Assembly: GCA_033675265.1 (NCBI GenBank) | Contig: JAUJYZ010000896.1 | Location: forward strand, 69,501-133,500 | Reading direction: 5' to 3' | Length of the DNA: 64,000 bases | Origin: Actinostola sp. cb2023 | Taxonomy: Eukaryota > Cnidaria > Anthozoa > Actiniaria > Actinostolidae | Shown here: positions 31,301 through 42,045 of the stretch, one piece after another | Position numbering within the stretch: the stretch's first letter is position 1 | Layout of the letters: the number at the start of each line of letters is the position of its first letter | Notes under the pieces: model-generated | The model's input: only the letters and a program-made list of their open reading frames with translations | Told to the model about the DNA's origin: nothing | Databases searched by the model: none | Made by a program: the position numbers and the translations under genes

Positions 31301-31702
31301 ATCCAACGCCACAACTCTTCTGAAGATCCATCCAGAACCCATATTCTGAAAGGTGGCGAACTTCTCTAAAACACTCTCTCGCATCTTTTCATAAACTTGA
31401 CCAACATAAATAGAATCTGTAATCGTCTCTATTGCCGAGTGAAAGTATGGAATAGTAAAAGACTTCTTTTTATAAAACTCAACCTCCAATATCAGTTTCA
31501 TTTTAAGAGGTTTTTCTTGTTCGTCTAGCAGACCAACAACATTATCCTTAGCACGATCAAGAAATGTTTTAGTATCCATTTTATCCCTTCCTTCTATTCT
31601 GTAAGTTCTCATAAACCCTTTCAACGCAGTCGCTTTCTTTTTTGTAATGTAATAATCAGCCGTCAGCCAATCAGACAGCTCTTGCATCGTAAGCGTCCCC
31701 AT
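28306..31702 (-). CDS. Protein-primed family B DNA polymerase, one frame break
   Basis: About 1,130 codons in two frames. The start at 31702 lies in the right inverted repeat with GTAT against the ATG. The first frame reaches 30758 and contains a zinc finger start (YFCERCLNSF). The second runs to 28306. The switch is at about 30820, in a run of five A on the minus strand. The second part has exonuclease motifs (YADFEC; HNLAGYDAH; LLSDVLLLMD), an HNH/endonuclease VII-like zinc insert (RDHDHLTGTYRGAAHAVCN) and polymerase motifs A (YLDANNLYG), B (KLMNNSVFGKT) and C (FTDTDS). All key residues are present, so only the break argues against activity. Confidence 0.9.
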
Positions 31703-31835
31703 ATACCTATAGGATTTATCTTCTCAAATACAGATTCCCAGCGCCCCTTCCAACGCAGGGAATCCTGGGATTTCCGTAATACGCCAGGAATCCCCGCGTA
31801 TTGGGGTGCGTTGGAACTGTCCTATGCCCCCTACT
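31659..31835 (-). repeat. Right terminal inverted repeat
   Basis: Reverse complement of 15672-15861, ending CCCCCTACT. It includes the polB promoter and its first about 15 codons. A 13 bp difference in length and scattered substitutions separate the two ends. Confidence 0.92.
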
Positions 31836-31840
31836 AAAGG
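31836..31840. repeat. Target-site duplication AAAGG, right
   Basis: Repeats 15667-15671, and the sequence continues as CTCATTATT exactly as in the empty site at about 5581-5590. Confidence 0.8.
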
Positions 31841-31970
31841 CTCATTATTACTCGGCGTGGACTGCCTGTGGCAGACGCCGAGTTTTATTGCACTTAAAAT
31901 ATAATTACAAACCTGTTCCCTAAGGACCAAACACCATAATTATCAAACGGCCGGTAATAGTGGATTATTC
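31841..31970 (+). repeat. Host dispersed repeat, right half of the Polinton target
   Basis: Continues the host repeat: GCACTTAAAATAxTTACAAAC and CTAAGGACCAAACACCATAA match 5590-5650. It differs by the 35 bp hairpin at 31850. Confidence 0.8.
31850..31884. mobile_element. 35 bp hairpin insertion
   Basis: ACTCGGCGT and ACGCCGAGT form the stem around GGACTGCCTGTGGCAG-like loop sequence. It is absent from the paralogous site at 5586-5591 (TTATTG), while here TTATT is present on both sides. Related hairpins lie at 43637, 61296 and 62688. Confidence 0.7.
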
Positions 31971-33555
31971 AAACGTGAAAGTTAAATAATGGATTATTCA
32001 ACCGTTTTGCGCAATTCGTAAACAAAAGTAATGCGCCAATAGGTAAACATTGTTCAGATTTTGAACTATTAAAGTGTTGATATTCCATCATCAGCGATCA
32101 CGTATATCGTTAATAACGCACCCCTCAGGCAAACATCGATCGCATTTAATAACTCCCATATTGTCAACTTCCGTTATCTAGAAACTTTAAGATGTGCACT
32201 TGCTAAATGTCTATTGTTTTGGAAATTGTGAGTCGATGGAATAATTGTGCTTTGAGAATGGAAATGTGCAACAAGCTTGTTGTTTGACCACAGGCAGCCC
32301 AACCATTGCTTCTGAGGCTATTTATCATTTTAAAAAACCCTGAGATATTGGTAATCACATGCGTGCGTCTTTTTATTGATGGGTTTCCTGTGGTAGAGCG
32401 CGCGCGCGCAATACGTATTATGTTGGGCTCCCTTCCTCGCAAGACGCGCCCCCAGCAATGTAGTACATTACACAAGGTATGAAAGTCGGTCACGTGACAA
32501 ATACGTTTTTGCTCCTATTTTTAACTCGTGGATTGCGAAGCATCCACGAGTTATTGGGATGGGACTTTTGAACCGGAAGTGTCACTCACTCACTCACTCG
32601 GGAGCAAATTGTAAACTTTTGAGCGGGACTGGGAACTAGACATGAGGCTTCAGATTTCCAAAATGACTTCCGATCGTGGATTTTTTCTAAGGAAATCTTG
32701 CACTCTTTACTCGTCAGAGTGTTCAGTGTGTGGTCAAAGACGATAATATCTTCAAACTTGATATCGTCACCCCTTCCATTCGTGAGGAAGCTGTTAGAAG
32801 AACGAAGAGATGGCTACGTCGCTACGACTAGCGGGACGACTAGTAAGCTTACTGACTCTACTGGTTTCGCTCAAATGTCAACATGCCTAAGACTGATATT
32901 CCGCGCTAGCTAACTGAACTGAGACACATGGAAGCCTTGAAAGCTTTTATCAGTTACATGTATACAAACTTGAAGTTAAGCTGTTGCATTGTAAAGAAAT
33001 TATTACAAAATAACCTGGATTTTCAGTTGAAAGCAACGACTACGAAGCTTACCCAAATCGGCCAAAAACTTGGAGACTCAAGCACAATCAAGATTACATA
33101 CATGTACATGCTGACTTGAAGATGAATTGGACTTGAATTTGCGTTATTGCATTTGTGACCTTATATTGATTTTCATTATTTATTGGTTTTTATTATTTCG
33201 AAATCAACTCGAAATCAAGCTGATCCCGGAAACCCACAAAATATGCCTCAACCCTCAAATAACTATCAATCTATATTTGTAGTTCAAAGAGGGAATTGCG
33301 AAATATAAAACATACAGCATTGATCACGAAAGATAACTGCAAAGACATGTTTATTATTATTATTATTATTTATGTGCTGGTTCCATGCTCAAGCAATGAA
33401 GCATGCCCTAATGTACATGTCTTCTTCAAGGCGTTCCTCGTCAGTCACATACCGAAAATCCCTTTGATCCGGTAGTTACTAAAACCCGGAACCAGCAACA
33501 ACGACCCACAACGACCCACAACGATCCACACAACGACCCACAACGACCCACCAGT
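31971..33555. other. No gene seen; repeats shared with 51640-52130
   Basis: Parts of 32280-32480 (CCACAGGCAGCCCAACxAT; GATGGGTTTCCTGTGGTAGA; GCAAxACGCGCCCxC) recur in order at 51680-52070, so this is a dispersed repeat. A perfect hairpin lies at 32523-32553 (AACTCGTGGAT, GCGAAGC, ATCCACGAGTT). CGACCCACAA repeats near 33500. No protein-like frame. Confidence 0.5.
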
Positions 33556-36500
33556 CCGTAGTGTTACTGTGTTACTGCCACGGGATCACTGTGTCGCAAA
33601 ACAAAAAAAAATTAACGCGGGAAAGAAGTCATTTCTTCTGCTAAAAAAGTCATTTCTTCTGCTAAAAAAATGTCATTTCTTCAGCTTCATGCTCAAATGA
33701 AATCATGTCTGATCTTCCAATGTTTCCATCGGAATAGAATTTTATGCGCCCGCGTATCAAACCACTGAACAGTCCTCGATTCTTGCCATGACTTTATTCG
33801 TCGGTACCAAGAGAAAATGAGGTAAGAGAAAGAATCTACCGTATTGGGGTCTTGACCCATCATGTGCCCCGTTAATTCTATTTTTAGAATCAATCTATCT
33901 TTAGAACGGAACGTGATTGGTCAGATCATATAAGCGAGGTCGCGGAGGCCGTTACGCACGTTTTTGATATCAAAAGTCAAAATTGAGCGAAGTCAAGCGA
34001 AGAAAATCTTCTCAACTTTCTCGAACATTTTACACATTTTTACTTCGAAAACTCAATAAAGGATTTTACCAAATTATCCTTTTGGGATTTGACTGAAATT
34101 ATTGTGAATTTGGGACACTTGAGAAGATTCTAAATAGAGGAAAACAGCTTCAGTTTGCCATGTCCTTCGACAGAGAAAGCCGATAAGTGCAAGGAGTCGT
34201 TTTGTTGTAGCCGGCGTCTTGTAGGACTGCAGATGGTTGAATTTAAAAATTTTCATGTCCACAATATGGCTGGTGCTTCAAGATTTTGGTGATGTTGGCT
34301 CTTGTAAAGTTTCCTTCGTGTTTTCCAACCTGAGAATAACGCTTGGACTTCGTAATTGTTGAATCAGTACATTCAAGTGCCGGTAAGACCACATTAACTT
34401 TAGAGTTTGTTTTCGTGATATATTGATTTGACTTTGATCGTTGTGTAGTTTATATTTGTAGCACCTTAATTTTGCTCAATTCGCCTGAGTATTCGTAAAA
34501 TCCTTCAATGAATCTTATAGATAATTAAATTGTGGCCTTTTCTCAGAGAGTTGACGATATTGTTTCGCTCAGTTTTGTATTTGTATTCAGTGCAGACTTT
34601 GCATGTAAACATCATAGAAATCGTGCGACCACTGCTTTGTTATCTTGGAGCAGAAGCTGTGTAGTCTTTTGCTTTTCTTTTTACTGCGGTTCTCAGTATT
34701 ATGCGAACTCAGACATTCAAACAGTCGGCTGGAACTTGGTTTTTCGCTACCCGTCAATCAAATTCAAAACTCAAACGAATTCAAAACTAAATACATTCTT
34801 CGACCAAATGATCCATAATTTAGCTCAAAATCATATTTGGTTTCCATTTGGTTGGTCTTCTGACTTATATTTTTAAGTTTACTGATTTTTTATGTCGATT
34901 GACGGCAGCGAAAAACCAAGTTCCAGCCGACTGCTTGAATGTCTGAGTTCGCATAATACTGAGAATCGCAGTAATGACAAAAAAAAAAGTTTTTGAAAGG
35001 AAAAACCAAGGTAAGGTTGAGTATTTTAAAATTCTACAAGTCAAGAGTGGTTGCGCGGGCATGGTAACTAAAGCTAAAAATAGCTTCGATCTAAAAATAG
35101 AATTAACGGGGCACATGATGGGGTACCAGGGATTCCTTCTCTTACCTCATTTTCTCTTGTGCATGTCGGTACTTTATCAAGCAATACTACACACTTGACA
35201 ACAGTTGGTCTCCAAAGCGGACGATCGATCTGGAGGAGAATTTCAACTGAATTTTGCGTATTACACAAACTATCGAGACCAGCTCCACTAAGGCGGCGCA
35301 AATTCATTTCAAGGTCCTCCCTTTGAAACTTGTGAAAATCTCAAGAATCCCCTGATATTTGTAACCCTTTCGCAAATCGCTCCTAAGAGTGCCACGCGTA
35401 ACTGCAGTGTGGTAACAGTAATGGTTCTCCGCGAAACATCGCTCTCACTGTCAGTTATAATTAGTGACAACTATAGTTAAGTTTAACCCCGATTAAACTG
35501 ACTTACAGGTCCGATTGCTGGTCATTAGTTCATTCAATTCGTTTTTCATAGAAATTGAAAACATCATGACGTCATTTCACAACCTCGAAAATTAACGAAA
35601 TTTGATTTCGATTTTCTTCCACAATCCAACGTTGTGAAACAAAACTCCTCTTTCTCTGCAAACTTCAATCTCTCTTCTTGGCATATTCGTGAATTTTTCC
35701 CTCTATCTTCCTTTACTCGCCAAACAACGGCCATTTAAATTCGACTATTTTAGGATCCCTCGTTTTTTTTCGAACGCACGACCGAGATGTATTGTGGGTA
35801 ATCACTGGTTGCACTGGCTGCATTTTTTTTTTACAATTCGAAAGTCGCCAAAACTTCCTTAGTAGGTCCTGGAATTGATCCATCACAGATAGGCCAGAGA
35901 CACAATCTTACTTTAGAATCCGCCATTTTGAAATTATTCAATCTTTGGCGATTCTTCCTCGTGAAATCACATCTCACCCCTGGATTATTTCAGGAGAACG
36001 GCCTCTACCACGCCGGCAAGCTTAATGATGCTGTGCTGGGGGCTGATCGCACATAATTATATTGTCTTTTGGGACATGTACTTACAGTGGAACGATTTCT
36101 AAAGCCGTCATTAATATGCATGAAATGACGCGAAACTGAAACGCTGTCGAACTATAAATTCGTCATAAACTTCCTTAACAACTGAACTTACACTTTATAT
36201 AAGCTTTCAAATGATAGGTATTGCGTATTAGTTTTCTGTTAAAGCGAGAATGAGTTGAACTCACGTCGGCCACTAAGAGTCATTCAAATGACAACAAACG
36301 ACTTGAATTGATTATTTCGTAGTTTTTCATCGCATGTACACTATAAACTCGTAATAAATTTACTTAACAACTGAATTGAACTTATACTTTATATAAGCTT
36401 TCAAATGATAGGTTTTTGCGTATTAGTTATCTGTTATTAAAGCGAAGCTAAGCGAGAATGAGTTGATCTCTCATGTCCGTCGCTATGACAACCAAGAGAC

Positions 36501-37290
36501 TCGTGACGACCCGATAATATTAATTATTATTATTATGATAAGATTATCCGTAACTTGATAAAGAAACTATATAGTTTTCGCGGATGATTCAACTTATGGG
36601 TGGAATTCGAAAATGATCCTTATATATATGTATCTTTATTTTCCACCTTCTGGATCACTGACTTTCCATTGTAATAATAAGAAAATTAAATACGGATGTT
36701 GTGAGGGTACCTGTACAGTTTCTATAGTAAAATGACCAGTTTCTGGAAATGTTGAAGAAATACGCAAATCAAGATAAAGACTAGTTTTGAGTACCCACAC
36801 AATGCCATTTTAGCTCAATTCCTTTGTAATTCGCAGTGTCAACGAGTCACACTCAAGTGAACATCATTTGAATCTCGCGCCAAACAATAGGCAAAGTCCC
36901 GTATGTGGACTTGATTCTGTGCTATGTCTGTGGCGAAAACTTGCTATAAAAGCTCTAAATACAAAATAGGCCTTCTTGGTGCAACTAGAATTGCAAGCCT
37001 ATCGGAGAATCAGCGACGAAAGAAATATCAAGTGAGAACATGAGCCCTCTATGTTTTAGAACTGTCAAGATTTCCATGGAAACCCATTTCATGAAACCAA
37101 AATGTCCTACGGTGCGTTTAGGTTCAGAAAATCGCTGAAGACCTCAACAAACTCAAGGGCGCAAATTCATTTTAAGGTTCTCCTGTTTGAAACTCTTGTA
37201 AAAATCACAAGAATCCCCCATTGCTGATGTTTTTTAAAAGAGCTTAATTAAAATATAATTCAGTTGTGAACATGCCGCTTGCAAGGACCT
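33556..37290. repeat. Dispersed repeat block, long copy of 5926-7300
   Basis: Collinear with 5926-7300 but expanded by insertions, the largest at 33808-35164. Within 36110-36475 a segment of about 110 bp (AACTGAAxTTACACTTTATA, AAGCTTTCAAATGATAGG, GCGAGAATGAGTTGA) is duplicated in direct orientation about 230 bp apart. No conserved gene was seen. Confidence 0.7.
33808..35164. mobile_element. 1.36 kb non-autonomous element with 8 bp duplication
   Basis: GTCGGTAC lies at both 33800-33807 and 35165-35172, but only once in the homologous copy (6163-6170). The ends are inverted repeats of about 80 bp (CAAGAGAAAATGAGGTAAGA and ATGTGCCCCGTTAATTCTAT). An internal inverted pair lies at 34690-34760 and 34890-34975. 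An 8 bp duplication fits hAT-type elements. No transposase is present. Confidence 0.75.
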
Positions 37291-37384
37291 ACTCAGCTAG
37301 AAAAGAGACTCCCTTCAACAGACTTGTTCAATTGCCCATATCTAGTTCATGAACAAGAATATCGATTTTTAATAGTTATACTGA

Positions 37385-37560
37385 TATATTAGACTTGCCA
37401 CAAGTCGACCTCTCTTGTATAACAGATGTGCGAGCGAAGCGAGCAATTGAGGTCGCGAATCGACCGAGCGAGCGACGAAGTCGCGAGAGGTCATCCTTCC
37501 CCGAGGCGCGTAGCAATAGAAAGAGGAAGGCCGGACTTTTCGAAAGTCTCTCTATATATA
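37385..37560. repeat. Cluster of GCGAGCGA/GTCGCGA short palindromes
   Basis: GCGAGCGAAGCGAGC, GAGGTCGCGAATCGACC, ACGAAGTCGCGAGAGGTC and GACTTTTCGAAAGTC are overlapping small palindromes, followed by TATATATATG. Probably an old foldback insertion. Confidence 0.5.
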
Positions 37561-37599
37561 TATGATATATTAAAGATTTTTAATAGTTGTTAATCAATG

Positions 37600-38850
37600 A
37601 TTTGTTTAATAGTCTAGTTTACTGAGACTTTACACTTTGATATCTTACATGGACAATTTGTTCGATCTTTTACATTTTGTCGTAAGTTTTATTGAAAGCC
37701 TTATTGGTTCTGCGGCTTTTTACAAATGGTCTTGCCTCCCACACTGGCTCCTAAACTGTTGGTGTATTAGTTATTTTAATTTATTTGTTTTTAGTGGATT
37801 TATAATTACAATATTTTATTTATCAATCAGTTTTAAAATAATTTTCGGGAGAAGTGATTTCTCGTCATTGGTATGTAATCCTCTGTGGGGGAATTTCATG
37901 ACATCTATTCTTTTGTGCTTCACTGCATATACGTTGTCGTCTTAGTTCATCATGATCAACCTGAAGAAGCAAGTGATTTTGTTAGGATCCATTTTTATAA
38001 TTATATGTATCCTTCCTCCATCTTCCTCCATCCTGTATCCATCTCCATTCATCCATAATGCCGGGTCCTATCCTAATATATGTCACTCCGTCCATCTATC
38101 TAGATCTATGGTATATCTTCAAATAAAGACATTAGTAGAGTTTTAATCAGCTGTTAGAGAGGGGCTGGATAGAATATAGACCGGCAGGTGGACATCACTT
38201 TTATCTTATTGTCCTTCATTCCCTTTCCCCTCCATATCCCAGTCTCCCAACTTATAATTATCATTCTCTCTTCCCCTATTTTTCTCTCCATGCCAGCCCC
38301 TCTATAATATATATACATATATATATAAATCTTCCCCAGCTGATTAAAACTATGCTTTCTCCCATCACCTCTATCCTAAACCAACCTTCGATAAATCCCC
38401 CACCCCATTCCCAAACCCCCTCACACAAACTCTAAATACCTCCTGCATGTCAACGCTGGACCGAATACCTTGCTAAATCTATCGGCGCTTTGGATTAACC
38501 AGTCGATTATCCAAAACGCTATATAAAGTGTTCCCTATTCTGTATATCGTTGCATGGGCAGTGGGACTTAAAAGATTCCTCTGTCCTGTATATCTGTACA
38601 GATGGACAACCTTTGCAGATTAAAGATTTAATTAGATCCTCTAGATACATAGAAAAGTTATTTTCCTCACTCGAACGTCTTAATCCACACTCAAAGTTTC
38701 TAAGCCGAGTACATGCATTATATGGTAGACTTGATAAGGTGTTTCTAGAGCTGTCAAGTTGTTAAGATATGTAAAACAGATTTCCGTTAATAAAGGAATA
38801 TAAGACAATTTTCCGTGTTATATACTCCAGATGATCTAAACACACGGGGT
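37600..38850 (+). repeat. Penelope-associated 5' region, longest copy
   Basis: About 1.25 kb that also occurs at 9190-11290 (with insertions) and 14300-14860 (partial). Only this copy continues into Penelope reverse transcriptase, so it is probably the element's 5' untranslated or LTR-like region. Contains polypyrimidine CTTCCTCCATC tracts and TATA-rich runs. Confidence 0.6.
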
Positions 38851-39235
38851 GTTGGGAGAACCATACGCGAGAAACGTAAGAAACCACGACGCGTAGATGT
38901 AGGCTCGCGGGGCACGAGCGTTGAAAATTCGTCCATTCCGGGTGAAAATATCAATAAACTTTTCTGGCTGGATCAATAGAACAGTTGTCCATCTCCCAGC
39001 ACACCGTTGACCGCTCTCGTTATTTCCCCCACCTTTGCTGGAGAGAGTTGATTTTATAATCTCATTATATTTGCCATTGAATAAAATTGTCACAATTCGT
39101 GGCCAAATTTAATCCAAACCTGACGTCTGAATATTATCTTGCTCTTTCCATCAAACGAGTGCGACGCTACGCATAGCTCACGCTGATCAACCAAATGACG
39201 CGAAATAAAAAAACAACCATTATATGACAAAGATA
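38851..39235. other. Region between Penelope 5' repeat and RT, no intact frame
   Basis: Short frames only. A stretch at about 38850-38980 reads with many basic residues, but stops before the RT. It may be decayed N-terminal coding sequence of the Penelope element. Confidence 0.35.
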
Positions 39236-40640
39236 CCTTCCGGACAATGCTCTTCTTGTCACTTTAGATGTGTCCTCTCTTTATACCAACATTCCCCATA
39301 ATGGCGGCATCAATGCATGTAATCATCATTTTCTTAGCACTCGTTCTGATAAAACCATTCCTACTAATACTTTATGTGATCTTATCCGTATGATCTTCAC
39401 TTTTAATAATAGCAACTACCTACAAATTCATGGAACTGCTATGGGTACCAAAATGGCACCTTCCTTCGCCAATCTTTTTCTTGGTTACCTTGAAGCCAAT
39501 TTAATTTCACTCCCCATTCTTGGCTTAGATATATCGATGATATTTTTATGGTCTGGACAGAAGGTCCTGATAACCTTAAAACTTTCATCGATTATCTTAA
39601 TAATATTCATCCTACCATCAAATTTACTAGTTTTCACTCTTCTATAGTAATGTCCCGTTTCTTGATGTCAATGTATCTCTTAATAATGGAGTCTTTGAAA
39701 CTGACCTTTATTGTAAACCTATTGAAAAACATCAGCATCTGCTTTTTTCATCTTGTAATCCTAGTCATACTAAAAAAGCCATTCCTTTCAGCTTAGCTAT
39801 CCGTCTCAGACGAATTTGTTCCACTGATCTGAAGCTTTCAAAAACCGTACCTCTGAACTTATTTCCTATCTCCTTAAACGAGGTTACAGCCTTGATTTTC
39901 TCACTAAACAAACTAAACGCGATGCTGATATCCCTCGTAATCTTGCTCTACAACCTAAGCAGAAATATAATTCCTCTCACCGTATTCCCTTTATATAGTC
40001 ACCTATAATCCGTCACTTCCATCTATCTTTCCTATCTTTAAGAAACATTTTGACCTTCTACATTCCTCCATGCGTTGCAAAACCATTTTCCTCCAACGCC
40101 CTTTTGTAGCCTTCCGACGTTCGTCCAATCTAAGTGATTTGCTAGTCAAATCCAAACTACCGTCAGATAACTCCAACACCGCTTCCAATCACAATCCAGG
40201 TTCTTTTCGTTGTGGACAAAACTGTTTAACTTGCCCTTACAATTCTGATAACTGCACCCAATATACTCAGTTTACTTCTACGGGTGAAACCAGAACCATT
40301 ACTACACACATGGACTGTAACACAAAAAACGTAATTTACATGATTCAATGTACTAAATGTAACAAACAGTACATTGGTGAAACCAAACGTAGACTCAAAG
40401 ACCGCTTCAACGAACATCGTAGGACAGTTGACAAACCTTCTAGTAAATCTAACCCCACTACTGCATCTGAACATTTTCTATCTAACCCTGACCACTTCGG
40501 CTGCATCTAGCATCCCGTTTTAATTCCTTTAGAACAAATTTTCTCTTCTCGTGATGCTATTCGTAAAGCTAACAGTAGCTTACCTCATAACACGTGCTGA
40601 CGGCACTCTTGAATCTAATGGCCTTAATAAACGCGATGAA
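39236..40640 (+). pseudogene. Penelope-like element RT and GIY-YIG endonuclease, frameshifted
   Basis: The RT begins with LDVSSLYTNIPHNGGI, then YLQIHGTAMGTKMAPSFANL. After a frame change at about 39515 come the catalytic RYIDDIFMVW and, after another change at about 39655, FLDVNVSLNNGVFETDLYCK and ALRLRRICS-like IRLRRICS. The endonuclease follows at about 40070-40510 with NVIYMIQCTKCNKQYIGETK and RFNEHRR (GIY-YIG motif), plus CGQNCLTCPY. This order (RT then GIY-YIG) is diagnostic for Penelope-like elements. At least two frameshifts and no intact start make it a dead copy. Confidence 0.85.
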
Positions 40641-41572
40641 ACCTATTAATCAGCTACACCGTTAGTTATCTCTCGCAATCATATTATGCTTTATACGTCA
40701 TTTCCTTTTTACCATTATATTTAGTCAAGTCACTTGTAAAATCTCATATGCACCACTCCATCCCTCCCTCCATCTATCTGTCTATGTACCTTATCATCCA
40801 TCTATCAACTAATCTATACACGATATGCGACGATTACGGAACGAGTGGGTCCAACGAGTGGATACTGAGAGAAGCAGTCAGTTCAAGAATTAACTGTTTA
40901 CAAACGCTAATTAAGTTGTGAAATTAAACAGTCGTACTTTTCAAACTCGAACAATGGAGAACAAACAAGATTTGTGCGCTGTCGCCCGCGGTCTCTGGGA
41001 TGTACGAACCTACCAGAGAGAGACCATGAAAACGACCAATAGGAACACAGCATTTTGCCTACGTCATAACAGTTCACGTAGCTCAGTTTTATAGTGAGAG
41101 AAACATGAAGCAATTGATAGAAACACTATTTTAAAACTCAAACCATTAACAGTTTTAATTAATGAAACCATTATCCAATGTGTTGAATATCGACTTTTAT
41201 CTACTGATATCATCTGTAAAGTAAAATGAGATTCGACCAAATATGGAAATTATTGTCTCAGAAACGTCCTGACATTTGGCTTTGCAAAACGAAATCAAAA
41301 TGTTGAAGGAATTCTTAGCAATCAGACAAAATGTCAGTGAATTGTTCTTCTCACCATCGATAATTTTACGCCAAAAATCGGTTCGTTTTAGTTGTCATGA
41401 AATATGTACGTTTTTCAAAAAGATTGCTCTTTAACCTCGGTTGTTTCTAACAAATGAAAACAATGAAGGGTCAGTCTCGATGACGCGAGACAATTCCCAG
41501 CCAAATTGCTTGCTCATAAACGGAAAAAATGAGATTTGGGGGATTTTTAGGTCAAAGCCCTGTACTACTTAC
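40641..41572. other. Penelope 3' flank and intergenic DNA
   Basis: 40730-40810 has the CATCTATCTGTCTATG and CTCCCTCCATC tracts resembling those of the Penelope-associated repeats. The remainder up to the signal-peptide exon shows no gene. Confidence 0.4.
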
Positions 41573-41746
41573 CCTTGGAAATCGAATTCCGAAAAGTGAA
41601 CGGCCACCGCCACGTCGTCTCCGCGAGCCTTGGGCTCGATAATATCTTCTCAAAACTCTAACATGGGCTGTGTAAGCCTCAACCATGACAATCAGAGAGA
41701 GTAGACAAACCAAAACGCAAACCACGGTAAAAACCTTGTTGTTCAT
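41573..41746 (-). CDS. Signal-peptide exon of a small secreted protein
   Basis: 58 codons from the ATG at 41746 to a consensus donor (AGG followed by GTAAGT) at 41572, phase 0. The N-terminus MNNKVFTVVCVLVCLLSLIV plus VEAY is a clear secretion signal with a likely cleavage after VEA. The rest is very basic (VRVLRRYY, GSRRRRGGGR, FGIRFPR), with dibasic sites as in peptide precursors. The following exons lie outside recognition. Function unknown: it could be a neuropeptide-like or antimicrobial-like precursor. Confidence 0.55.
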
Positions 41747-41794
41747 CGTTCACCTTGCTTGACTACTGTTGGTAGTGAGGGTTTATGTAATGTG

Positions 41795-42045
41795 GCCCAC
41801 AAGCCCTCGGCAAGACGAAAAGCCCACGGCAAGACGAAAAGCCCACGGCAAGACGACAAGCCCACGGCAAGACGAAAAGCCCACGGCAAGACGACAAGCC
41901 AACGGCAAGACGAAAAGCCCATGGCGGCAAGACGAAGCCAACGGCAAGAGCGAAACATTTTATTTACTGATCATGAAGCCCACGGCGCGCAAGATCTAGA
42001 CGAAAAGCCCACGGCGAGAGTTAAAAGACCACGGCAAAAGAAAAT
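41795..42045 (+). repeat. GACGAAAAGCCCACGGCAA minisatellite
   Basis: About a dozen units of 19-20 bp (AAGCCCACGGCAAGACGA), degenerating at the right end. It lies immediately upstream of the signal-peptide exon, in its presumed promoter region. Confidence 0.85.

Larger units (their letters stand above)
15672..31835. mobile_element. Polinton/Maverick (adintovirus-like) element, 16,164 bp
   Basis: Bounded by inverted repeats beginning AGTAGGGGGCA and by an AAAGG duplication. The gene set includes protein-primed polymerase B, a retroviral-type integrase, a double jelly-roll capsid protein and a packaging ATPase, which together define Polintons and adintoviruses. Size and AG...CT termini fit the family. 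Genes are packed with spacers of 0-63 bp outside the repeat arrays, and most lie on the minus strand between 16 and 27 kb. Three loci carry frame breaks, so this copy may not be functional as sequenced. Confidence 0.95.

Noticed and set aside
30758..31702. The polB N-terminal frame as a separate gene
   Set aside because: It ends mid zinc finger exactly where the next frame continues the domain, and the next frame's ATG lacks the TATAT signature. One broken gene is simpler.
32390..32410. GGTTTCCTGTGGTAGAGCGC as the A-box of a tRNA or tRNA-derived SINE
   Set aside because: No B-box or cloverleaf could be built downstream. It fits better as part of the CCTGTGG hairpin family.
37637..37945. 102-codon hydrophobic frame (MDNLFDLLHFV) as a membrane protein gene
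   Set aside because: It lies in the Penelope-associated repeat, and the copies at 9230 and 14310 have indels that break the frame.
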